NCBI RefSeq assembly: GCF_003391135.1
Contig: NZ_CP031455.1
Span: forward strand, 1,674,001 to 1,738,000
DNA: 64,000 nt
Direction: 5' to 3'
DNA from: Streptoverticillium olivoreticuli subsp. olivoreticuli
GTDB taxonomy: Bacteria > Actinomycetota > Actinomycetes > Streptomycetales > Streptomycetaceae
The stretch's first letter is position 1. Every line of letters begins with the position of its first letter. A program made the translations under genes and the position numbers. Below are positions 11,501 through 23,500 of this stretch, piece after piece. Under the pieces are notes generated by a model that worked only from the letters and a program-made list of their open reading frames with translations, was not told the DNA's origin and made no database searches.

Positions 11501-14500
11501 CTTCCTTCCGGGTTCGGCCGACCAGGCCGCGCGGCGCTCGTCCCACTCGCGGGTGACCTCGTCGAGGGAGGGGGCAGAGGCGGGCGCGGCGCGGAGCGAG
11601 TGCTCCAGCCAGGGCGTGTACCGCTCGTGGATGCCGGCGCGGGTCCGGAGCGCCGTGACGTCGGTGTGCGTGTCGCCGGGGCCGGGGGTGGCGCCGAGGG
11701 CGTCGAGGTGGGCGCGGAGCATCCTGGCGAGGACCGGGTCCCATTCCCCGGCCCGCCACGCGGCGGCCGCGCTCAGGGCGTTCCGGTCGGCCGGCTCCAG
11801 GGGACGGGCCGTGACCACGCCGGGTTCGACGGGGGACGGCGTGCGCGGGTACACGGTCGTGCGGGTGGCCGGGTCGACGGCCGCCAGCACGTCGGGCCTC
11901 GCCGTCCTGACGAAGGTCAGCTGGTCCTGCGGGCCGGCGAGGAGGGTGTCGAGGGCCGCCATGGCCTCCGGGGGCTCGATCGAGAGGAGGCCCGACCGGG
12001 TCATGCGCTCCTGGTGGAAGTCGGAGGTGGCCGTGCCGACGCTCCCCCACCAGCCCCAGTTCATCACCTTGGCGGGGAAGGGCATGCGCCGGGACAGGAA
12101 GTGGGCGTAGGAGTCGCCGAAGGCGCAGCCGGCCGCGTAGTTGCCCTGGCCCGCGACGGGCATGAACGTCTGGATCGAGGAGAAGAACAGGGCGAAGTCG
12201 AGTGCCTCGTCCGCGAAGACCTGGGCCATGGTGACGGTCGCGTCGACCTTCGCCGCGAGGCTCTCGCGGAGCGTGGCCTCGTCCATGCCGGCCAGCAGCT
12301 CCGCGCCCATGAGGGCGAGCGCCGCCTGGACGACTCCGTGGATCCGGCCGTGACGGGCCGTGATCTCGACGCGGGCGCGGCGCAGGGCGGCGGGGTCCGT
12401 GGCGTCGGCGGAGAGATAGCTCACCTCGCCGCGGCCGCTCACGGCGCGCAGCTTCGCGTCGATGGAGGCGTCGTGCGGGCGGCGGCCGAGCCAGACGACC
12501 TTCGCGCCGTACCGCTCGACGACGTGCCGGGTCCACGCCGTGCCGAGGCCGCCCGCGCCGCCGATCACGACGTAGACGCCGCCCTCGCGGTACGGGGCCG
12601 CGGGCCGGGGCCCGGCCTCGCAGGGGGCGAGCCGGCGGGCGAGCCACTGGCCGGCGCGCCGGACCCAGGTGTCGCCGCCCGAGTGGGCGGGGAGCGAGGT
12701 GAGGTCCGTGGGCCAGTCGGTGCCGTCGAGGTCGACGCGCCGGACCGTCCAGTGGGTGTGTTCGAGGCCGACCGAGCCGAACAGGCCGTGGAGGCCGGCG
12801 TGGGCGGGGCTGACGTCCTCGTGGGCGTGGGTGGCGAGGGCGCGGTGGGTCACCAGCGTGATGCCGAGGGGACGCGCGTCGTGCCCGGTGCGCACCAGGG
12901 CCTTGATCATGCGGAAGGCGGCGATGACGCCTTCCTCCTGGGCGGCGACGAAGCCGGCGGCGTCGTCCGGTGCGAGCTCCGTGCCGGGGGCGAGCCACAG
13001 GAGGTGGTCGATCGGGCCGGCGGCCTCGACGGCGCGGGCGGCCTCGTCGGCCGGGGCGCCGGGTGCGAGGCTCCAGTGCTCGGCGAGCGGGTGGGCGACG
13101 GTGAGGGCGGCGCGCTGCTCGGCGGTGCCCCCGACGACGAGGACCCGCTGCCCGCGGCTCGGTACGGCCGCCTTGAGCGTCCCGGCGGGGACGGCGTCCC
13201 AGACGGTCGTGTGGAGCGCGGGCACCGGCTCGGCCGCGCGGCGCGACGCGTGGGCGTCGGGGAGGGTGCGCGACGCGCCGGGCTCGCCGGGCACGGGGGT
13301 CGTCGCGTGGACGAGGGGGTGGTCCGGGACGGGAGAGGTGACGGGCTGTTCGGTGGCACGCGCGGCCGCCGGGGGCGTGGGCGCGGCCCAGTGGCTCTCG
13401 CGGGCGAACGGGTAGGTGGGCAGCGGTACGCGCAGGTGGGCGCCGGCCGGGAACAGCCGGTCGTAGTCGAGCGCGGTGCCCCGGGCGTAGAGCCCGGCGA
13501 GCGTGCCGAGGTCCGTGCGGTAGGTGTGGTCCGTGCCGCTCGGCGAGGCGCAGCGGCGCAGGCACTCCTCGCCCCGGTCCCGGTCGGCGGCGGTGCCGGT
13601 GTGCTTCTTGCGGGAGGTCGCGGCCTCGCCGGTGAACGCCCGTGGGCCGTCGAGGCCTTCGGCGAGGACGCTCAGGAGCTCGGCGCGGTCGCGGACGACG
13701 CAGGCGAAGCGGTGGGCGAAGTGCTCCCTGCCGGCCAGGAGGGTCCAGGCGACGTCGCCGGTGTCGAGGGCGGTCTCGCGGCGGCAGTGCTCGGCGAGGC
13801 CGGTGACCTGCCGGGCGAGCTGTTCACGCGACCGCGCGGAGAGGACGACGAGGTGGGCGGGGCGCGGCGCGGGGACGCGGTGCGCGGCCGGGGCCTCTTC
13901 GAGGACCAGGTGGGCGTTGGTGCCGCTCGCGCCGAAGGAGCTGACGACGCCGAGGCGCGGGGTGCCGTCGGGCGTCTCCCACGGGTGGGTGCGAGTGCTC
14001 GGGTAGAAGGGGCTGCCGTCGAGCAGGACGGCCTCGTTCGCCGTCTCGAAGTGGAGCGAGGCGGGGATCTGCCCGTGCCGCATCGCGAGGAGGACCTTGA
14101 GGACGCCGGTGACGCCGGCCGCGTACTGGGTGTGGCCGAGGTTGGTCTTGACCGAACCGATCGCGCAGTAGCCGGACTTGTCGGTGCCGGCGCGGAACGC
14201 CCGGGTGAGCGCCCGGAACTCGATGGGGTCGCCGAGCCTGGTCCCGGTGCCGTGCGCCTCGACGAGCCCGATCCGCTCGACGTCGACGCCGAACGACTCG
14301 TAGACGTCGCGGAGCAGGCGCTCCTGCGACACGGAGCTGGGCGCCGTGATGCCGTTGGTCGCGCCGTCGTGGTTGACGCCGGACCCGCGGATCACGCCGT
14401 GGATGTGATCCCCGTCGGCGACGGCGTCGGACAGCCGCTTCAGGACGAGGACGCCGGCCCCCTCACCGGGCACGAAGCCGTCGGCGCGGTGGTCGAAGGT

Positions 14501-17500
14501 GTGGCAGCGGCCGGTCGGCGACAGCATTCCGGCGCGCCCGGCGAGCTCGTACAGCCGCGGTGTGGCCTGGACGAACACGCCACCCGCGAGGGCCATGCCG
14601 GTCTCGCCCGACCACAGGTCCTTGCAGGCGAGGTCGATGGCGACGAGGGAGCTCGAACAGGAGGTGTCGACCGCGATCGCGGGGCCCTTGAGGTCGAGGA
14701 AGTAGGCGACGCGGCCGGGGACGAACGAGGCGGTGTTGCCCCAGAACGCCTGGGCGGGCGCGTCCTCGCCGACGACCTCCTGGTAGTCGCCGTCCCAGCA
14801 GCCGACGTAGACGCCGCAGCGGCCGTCGCCCGTCCGGCCGGCGTACCCGGCGTCCTCCAGGGCCTTCCACGACTCCTCCAGGAGGAGCCGCTGCTGTGGG
14901 TCCATGACGGCGGCCTCGGCGCCGGAGATGTTGAAGAACATCGGGTCGAAGGTGTCGATCCGGTCGAGGAACCCGCCGCGCGTGCAGCGGTCCGACGCGT
15001 CGTCACCGCTGCCCCGGAGGTCCCAGCGGGTCGCCTCGGTGACGAGTTCGTCGCCGTCGGCGAGGTGCCGCCACAGCTCGTCGAGGGAGTCGGCGCCGGC
15101 GAACCGGCCGCTCATCCCGACGACGGCGATCGGCTCCCGCGCGCCGGCCGGCGGGCGGGGGACGTCGCGCGGCCGGTCCGCGGCGGACGCGGTGGTGACG
15201 GCCGCGGCCGCCGGGGGCGCGATGCTGTCGCCGTGGTCGGCGAGCAGGTGCGCGGTGAGGCGGTCGGCGGAGCTGTGGTCGAAGAGGACGCTCGTCGGAA
15301 GGGACAGCGAGAGCGCTTCGTTGAGCTCGTGCACGGTGCGGACGGCGAGGATGGAGTCCACGCCGTAGTCGGCGAAGGCGAGCCTGCCGTCGAGGGCGTC
15401 CTCGTCCATGGCGAGCGCGGCCGCGATCTTCTCGCGGACGACCCGCGGCACGTAGGAGTCGAGCGGGTCCCGGTCACCGGGCGTCTCCCGCGGCCCGGTG
15501 GGCGGTGCGGGGGTGCCGGGCCGGGTGTGCGGGTCCGGCCGCTCCGGCGCCACGGTCGCCGTGCTCCCGCCGGAGGCCGGGGCCGGGTGGTTCCCGCCCG
15601 CCGGCTCCAGGTCGCCGATCCAGAACCGGTCGCGGGCGAAGGGGTACGTCGGCAGGGAGATCCGCCGGGCGGCGGGGCCGTGGAGGGCGCGCCAGTCGAG
15701 GTCCACGCCGCCGGCCCACAGGGCGGCGAGCTTGTCGAGCTTCCCGGCCGCGGCCCAGCGCGCCACGAGGAGCTCCTGGAGGTCGGAGTCGGCGGCGATC
15801 TCGGCGGCGGCGCCCCGGGCGCCGCCGGCGGTGCCGAGGTGGAGGCCGGGCACCGGCTCGCCCGCGGCGAGGTACGCGCGCAGGACGCGGCGCAGCTCGG
15901 ACGTGGAGACCACGGCCACGGCGAGCCGCTCCTTCATCGCCTCGCGACCGGTGCGGAGGGTGTGGGCGAGGTCGGCCAGGCGGACGGTCCTGTCGCCCTC
16001 CTCCTCGCGGTCGAGGAAGTCCGCCAGGCGCGCGGCGGCCTCGCGGAGCCGGTCCGGCGTCCGCGCGGAGAGGACGACGACCTGCTCGGTACCGTCCGCC
16101 GCGGGCGAGCCGGTGTCGTGGGCGTCGCGGTACTCCTCCAGGATCACGTGCGCGTTCGAGCCGCCCGCGCCGAACGACGAGACCGCCGCGATCCGCCGAC
16201 CGTGTTCCGGCCGCCAGGGGGCGAGTTCGCGCTGGACGAAGAACGGCGTCCGGCCGAAGTCGATGTTCGGGTTCGGCTCCTCGGCGTGCAGGCTCGGCAC
16301 GAGCTGTCCGTGGCGCAGCTGGAGGACGGCCTTGGTGAGGCCGGCGACGCCGGCCGCGGCCTCCAGGTGGCCGATCGACGACTTCACCGAACCGATCGCG
16401 CAGAACCCCCTGTCGTCCGTGTCCTGTGCGAACGCGGTGGTGAGGCCCTTCACCTCGATCGGGTCACCCAGCTCCGTGCCGGTGCCGTGCGCCTCCACGT
16501 AGCTCACGTCGCGGGCGGAGAGGCCCGCGCGGTCCAGGGCGTCGCGGACCAGCTCCGCCTGGGCGCCCGGGTTCGGGACGGTGTAACCGTGGGAGTGCCC
16601 GCCGTGGTTGACGCTCGTCCCCCGGATCACCGCGAGCACGCGGTCCCCGTCGGCGAGGGCGCGGGAGAGCGGCTTCAGCAGCACGCAGCCGACGCCTTCG
16701 CCGGGGACGAAGCCGTCACCGCCGGCGCCGAAGCTCCGGCAGCGCGCGCCGGACGCCAGCATCGTGGAGCGGCACAGCTCGGTGTAGTCGAGCGGGTGCG
16801 TGTAGAGGTTCACGCCGCCCGCGATGGCGACCTCGCAGGATCCCCGGTGGAGGTTCTCGCACGCCTCGTGGATCGCGGTGAGCGACGCCGAGCACATCGT
16901 GTCGACCGTCAGGCTGGGGCCGCGCAGGTCGAGGACGTACGAGGTGCGCGCGCTGACCGACGCGAAGGACAGGCCGGGCACCACCGTCCCGCCCGAGGGG
17001 AGCCGTCCCGCGCCGTGCCGGGCGTGGCCCGACTTGGTGACGCCCGCGAAGACGCCGACCCGCCGGCCGTGGCGGCGCGCGAGCTCCTCACGCGTGTAGC
17101 CCGCGTCCTCCAGCACCTCCCAGGACGCCTGGAGGAACAGCCGCTCCTGCGGGTCCATCGCGTAGGCGTCGCGCGGCGCGATCTTGAAGAAGAGGGGGTC
17201 GAAGGCCGCGAAGTCGTCGACGAAACCGCCCCACTTGCTGTAGCTGCGGCCGGTCGCGACGGCCTTGTCGCGGTCCGGTTCGAAGAAGCCCTCCAGCGGC
17301 CAGCGGTCGGTCGGGATCTCGCGGACCGAGTCCCGCCCGGCCTTGAGGTTCTCCCAGAACTCGGTGACGTTCCCGGCGCCCGGGTAGCGGCCGCTCATCC
17401 CGATGACGGCGATCGGCTCGCGTGGCCCGGGCGCTGCCGGCGCGGCGGGGCCGACGGCCGGCAGGGGCCGCTCGTCGGTCTCGGCGGGGCGCGTGGCCCA

Positions 17501-20500
17501 GGCGGTGTCCGCGTCCGTGCGCGCGGTCCGCGGCGCGTGTTCGGCCGCGAGGTGCTCGGCGACCGCGCGCAGCGTCGGCCGCTCGTAGAAGAGTGTCTTC
17601 GAGACGTCGCCGTACACGGCGGAAAGCTCCTTGTTCAGCTGTAGCACCATGATCGAGTCGAGTCCCAGGGCGCCCAGCGACGCGTCGGCGTCGACGGTGC
17701 CGGGAGCCGATCCGGTGACGCGGGCGAAGAGGTCGACCAGGAGGCGGAGGGTGTCCCGCGCGGAGGCGGCCGGGGCCGTTCTCTCCTCGGTCGCGCGGGC
17801 CCGGTCCACAGCGGTCCGGGCCCCGGCAGGCGGCCGCGCGGTGTCGCCGTGGTGCACCCACACCCGGTCGCCGCCGAGCCGCCACGCGTCCAGGAGGGCC
17901 GCGATGCCGTCGGCCGATTCCATGGGCACCAGGCCGCGATCGCGCCGGAGGGCGGCGCGCGCGGCGTCGTCGACGGTCATCCCGCCGTCCTTCCACAGCG
18001 GCCAGGCGAGGGACAGCGTCCGTCCGGACCGCTCCCCCGCCGCGGCGCGCGCGGTGCGCAGCGCGGCGAACTCGTCGAGGAACGCGTTCGCAGTGGCGTA
18101 CGCGCCCTGGCCGCGGTTCCCGGTGACGGCCGCGCCGGACGAGAAGGTGAGGAAGAACTCCAGCGGCGCCGCCTCGGTGGCCCGGTCGAGGTGGACCGTT
18201 CCGGCGACCTTCGGCGCGAGGACCTCGGCCCACTCCCGCGGTGTCTGCCGCGCGAGCGCGGCGTCGTGGAGCACCCCGGCGGAGTGCACGATGCCGTGGA
18301 CCCCGCCTGCGTCCTCGCGGACGCGGGCGACCAGGTGGCGCACCTCCTCCCAGCGGGAGACGTCCGCCCGCTCGTAGCGGGCCTCTGCGCCCAGGGCCCT
18401 CAGCTCGCCGAGGAGCGCGTCGGCGCGCCCGTCGCGCGGCCGCCGCCCGACGAGGACGAGCACCGGCCGGGTGACGTCGCGGGCGATCCGCCGCGCGACG
18501 ACGGCGCCGATGCCGCCCGCGCCACCCGTGATCAGGTAGACGCCGCCCGCGCGCCACGGAATGTCGGCCGTACCCGTGCCGGGCGCCGCGGGAGTCCACT
18601 CGCGGACGGCGCGTTCACCGTCGCGGTAGCGGACGACGGCGTCCTCGCCGGCGCTGCGCGCGTTCTCCGCGACGAGCGCGGCGACGGTGTCACCCGCGGG
18701 GGTGCCGTCGAGACCGATGACCTGCCCGGTGATCCGGGGGTGCTCCAGGGTCAGGGTGCTCAGGAGGCCCGCGAGGGCCGTGCCGACGGTGTCGTCACCG
18801 CCCGACGGCGTGACGACCTGGACGAGCGTCGTGCCGTCGCGCTCCTCCGCGACCAGGTCGCGGACGGCCTCGAAGACCTGCCGCGAGAGGTCGGTGAAAC
18901 GGCTGTCGAGGCGCTGCGCCGCCGTGGTGACGGTGACACAGCCGGCGCCGGGAACGCGCCGCTCGACGTCCGGCCGTGCCTGGGCGAGGGCGCCGCAGAG
19001 GATCACGACGCGGTGGGCGTACGGGCGTTCGCCCGCCCCGCCCCCGGCGAGAGGCGCGGGTGCCCAGGCGGGGACGAGAAGCACGGTGCGGGGAGCGGCG
19101 GCCGCCTGCTCGTCGACGGAGACCCGCAAGTCGGCGGCCTGCCCCGGCCCGCCGTCGCGACGCCGGTCGACGCGGGTGCCGGTCCGGGTGTGGGTACGGG
19201 CGGTCACGGCCCCGACGGCCACCGAAGCCTCCGGGCCTTCCGGGATCCAGTGGCGCTCGTACGCGAACGGGTACACCGGCAGGTGGGCCCGCTTCGGCGG
19301 CCGCGCCCCGTGAAGGGCGCGCCAGTCGACGGCCGCGCCTTCGCTCCAGCGGGCCAGGAGCGACGTGAGGTCGCCGTCCGCCGTGGCACCGGGCCGGACG
19401 TCCGGTACGGGCGGGTGCGCGGTGGGACCCCCGTCGTGCGCGACCCGGCCTCGCGAGCCGCCGACGGCGCGCCCGTCACCGGCGAGGAACTCCCGCAGCC
19501 TGTCGGCGAGTTCACCGTGCGAGGCCACCACCCATCCGACGCGCTCGGCCATGGCCACGCGTCCGGTCTGCAGGGTCCACGCGATCGAGTGGAGCCCGGC
19601 GGGCCCGTCCGTCTTCTCCAGGTACGCGAGGAGGTCCCGCGCGCGCTCGTGGAGCTGCTCGCTCGTGCGGGCCGACAGCGGGATCAGCGCCTCCGCGCCG
19701 TCCGCCAGGCCGTTCCCGCGGCCGTTCCCGTGGGTGGCATCCACAGCTTCGTACTCCTCGTGCGTGTCGTCACCCTGGTGGTCCTCGTACTCCTCGACCA
19801 CGACGTGGCAGTTCGCGCCGCCGAAGCCGAAGCTGCTCACACCCGCCCGGCGCGGGGCGGGGGCGCCCTCGCGGTCGCGCGGCCGCCGCCAGGGCTCCGT
19901 CTCCCGCACGATGCGGAACGGGCCGCCGTCGAGCTCGATGTACGGGTTGGGCTCGCGGCAGTTGAGCGTCGCGGGCAGGACGCGGTGCTGCATCGCCAGC
20001 AGCACCTTCAGCAGGCCGGCGATGCCCGCCGCCGCCTCCAGGTGGCCGATGTTCGTCTTCACCGAGCCGAGCCCGCACGTGCCCCGGCCGGTGGCGCCCA
20101 GCCTGCGGAACGCGGTGGTGAGCGCGCGCACCTCGACCGGGTCACCGAGGGCGGTGCCGGTGCCGTGCGCCTCGATGTAGCCGACGGTGTCCGGGTCGAG
20201 CGCGCCCATGGCGGCGGTGACCAGGTCCGCCTGCGCGTCGGCGTTGGGCGCGGTCAGCGAGTTGGCACGCCCGCCGTGGTTCTCGGCGCTGCCGACGAGC
20301 ACGCCCAGGATGGCGTCACCGTCCCGCTCGGCCGCGGCGAGGGGCTTCAGGACGACCGCGCCGACGCCCTCGCCCCGCACATAGCCGTCCGCGTCGCTCG
20401 CGAAGGTCTTGCACCGGCCGTCCGGGCTCAGCATCCCGGCCCGGTGCGCGCTCACGAACGTGTCGACGCTCAGGAGGAGGTTCACACCGCCGGCGATCGC

Positions 20501-23500
20501 GGCGTCGCAGGCTCCCGACCGGATGGCCTCCATCGCGCGGTGGACGGCGACGAGCGAGCTCGAACAGGCGGTGTCCACCGGCTCGCTGGGGCCTCGCACG
20601 TCGAGGACGTAGGAGATCCGGTTGGCGAGCATCGAGTGCGCGTTGCCCGTCGAGGTGAAGGCGTCGGGCGCGACGCCGTGGGTGGTGAGCAGCGTCGCGT
20701 AGTCGTTGCCCGAGACACCTAGGAAGACGCCGGTGTTCTCCGGCAGGGCGGCGGGGGTGTACGCGCTGTGCTCGACGGCGTTCCAGACCGTCTCCAGGGC
20801 CAGGCGGTGCTGCGGGTCCATGAGCTCGGCCTCGCGCGGGTAGATCCGGAAGAACCCCGCGTCGAACCCGTCGGCGCCGTCGAGGACGCCCGCGCGCTTC
20901 GGGAAGTCGGCGTCCGCGACGACCCGGGCGTAGGCCGCGCCGTGGCGGTGGGCGGGGAAGTCCGTGACGGAGTCCTTGCCTTCGGCCAGGTTCGCCCAGT
21001 ACGTGTCGAGGTCGGGCGCGCCGGGGAAGCGGCCCGCCGCGCCGACGACAGCGATGGGCATCGGCGCGCCGGCGGCCGGGGCCGCGGGGGCGGGCCGAGT
21101 CCCGGTGCCGACGGCCCGGGAGGCGTCCTCCGCCGGCAGCGACCGGGCGTACGCCTCGCGGACGGGCCCCTCGAACTCCTCGGCGAGGTGCCGGCCCAGC
21201 GCGCCGAGCGTCCGCAGGTCGAAGAAGACGGCGGGGCTCAGGGTGACCCCGAAGCGCTCGCGTACCCGCTCGGAGAAGGTGACGAGCGAGATCGAGTCGA
21301 AGCCGAAGGCGTCGAACGTCGTGCGGTCGTCCAGCTCGCCGGGGGCGAACTTCAGGATCGCGGAGGCGAGTTCGCGCAGCTCGGCGACGGCGAACGGGAC
21401 GATCCCGGCGCCGGTGGCCGTGTCCCGCGCGGGAGCCGCCGTGGGCTGTGGCCGCGGGGCGGGCACGGTTCGCTCCTCCCTCTTCATGTCCGCTTCCTTT
21501 CGCGGTGGTCCACCGTCGCCGCTCCGCACTCCCGTGAGCTCCGCGACGGTCCGGCCGGCGCGGTCCAGGAGCCGTACGCGGCCGCGGGGGCCGTCGGGCT
21601 CGAAGAGCGCGTGGGCCACCTCGGCGGGGGCGCCGGAGACCCGGACCTCCTCGATCCCGTGCAGGGCCGACCGGGCCCACCGCGGCGCGTGCGCGCGCTT
21701 CGCCACGAGCAGCAGGCCCTGGGCGACGGCCGTGAGGACGTGCGGCGCGAGGGTGAGGTGGCGTGCACTGTGGTCCTGCCGGAGCCGCGGCGCGGCGAGG
21801 GCGAGGAGCAGCCGTCCGCCGGGCAGCCAGTACGCGCTCCGGACGCCGGAGTACAGCGGGTCGTGGTCGAGCCCGCCCTCGGCGAGCTCGGCGAGGAACT
21901 CGTCCCCGGACAGGGCGTGTACGGCGTCCTGTCCGAGCGCGTCGACCGGGAGGACCTCTTGGGCGCGCGTCGGCGCACCGCCCGGGTGGATGTCGAACTC
22001 GGCGACGACCGTGCGCGCGCCGGTCGCGTCCTCGGCGGTCACGACGCCGGAGGCGGCCTCGGCGCCCGTGACGGCGAAGGTCGTGACCAGGCGGGTGGTG
22101 GACGCCCACGGGACCGGGCCGGGCAGCCGGAGGCCGCGTACGACCGGCGCGGCGGCGAACCCGGAGACCTTGGCGGCGGCGAGGGCCAGGTCGACGGCGA
22201 AGGTCGGGGCGACGGCGGGTTCCCCGTCGTGCCGGTGGCCGTAGTCGAGGAGGTCGTCGAGGTGGACGTCGAGGACGTAGCGCAGCCCGTCGACGTCGGA
22301 CGCGTTGCGGCCGAGGAACGGGTGGAGCTTCTCCCGGAGCGCGAGCGGCGCGGTCACGGACGGCGCCTCCGGCTCCTCCTCGGCCCAGCAGCGCACCCGC
22401 TCGAAGGGGTAGGAGGGCAGGGGGACGCGCCGGGGCGGGCGCGGGCCGGTCAGCTCGCTCCAGTCGACGCTCTTCCCCTTCAGCCATGCCGTCGCGAGCG
22501 TGCGGGCCGTGCCCGTGCGCCGGTCGTGGCTCGCGAGCGCGGCGTCGGTGTCGCCCGCGAGGTGGCGGTCGACGGCCGCGAGGGCCGCCCGCTTGTCCCC
22601 TGCGAGGAACGCCCAGCGGCGCGGGAGTTCGTTCTTGCCCACGCGGAGGGTGTGCGCGATCGACGGCAGCGAGTCCTCCGCCGCGTCGGCCAGGTAGGCG
22701 CGGAAGCGGGTGAGGGAGGCGGCGAGGGCGGTGTCGGTCATCGCCGAGAAGACGAAGAGCTGTTCGCGGCCGTCGTGGTCGTACGCCGGGGCGGGGGCGC
22801 CCCGGTACTCCTCGACGATGATGTGCGAGTTCATCCCGCCCGCGCCGATCGAGGTGAGGCCGGCCCGCCGGGGGTGGACGGTCTCGCGCCCGCCGTCCGT
22901 GGTGACGGCCGGCTTCCAGTCGGCGAGTTCGCGCTGGACGCGGAAGGGGGTGTCCGCGAAGGCGATGTCGGGGTTGAGCTCGGAGCTGTGCAGCGAGGGG
23001 GCGAGCTTGCCCTCCCGGAGCTGGAGGACCACCTTGGCGAAGCCGATCATGCCGGCGGCCGCCAGGAGGTGGCCCGCGTTCGACTTGACCGAGCCGAGGG
23101 CGCAGAACCCGGTGTCCGGGGTGTGCTTCCCGAAGGCGGTGGTCAGCGCCTTGACCTCGATCGGGTCGCCGAGCGACGTGCCCGAGCCGTGGCCCTCGAC
23201 GTAGCTGATCGTCCGGGCGTCGACCCCGGCGTCGGCCAGGGCCTTCTCGACGGCGCGCGCCTGCATGTGCGGGTTGGGGACGGTGAAGCCGTTGCGCACG
23301 CCCGCGTTGGTGAGCGCGGTTCCCTTGATGACGGCGTGGATGTGGTCGCCGTCGCGCTCGGCGTCGACGAGCGGCTTCAGGACGACGGCGCCGACGCCCT
23401 CCCCGAGGATCGTCCCGTCGGCACCGAGGCCGAAGCTGCGGATGACGTCGGAGGTCGCGGTGGTGAAGTGCTCCTGCGAGGAGGTGACGAGGTTGTACGG

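Noticed and set aside
8753-17644. 2963-residue plus-strand ORF (and similar at 18k-28k)
   Set aside because: Antisense open frame caused by high GC over the giant PKS; no recognisable motifs, whereas the minus strand shows complete KS, KR and C motifs.
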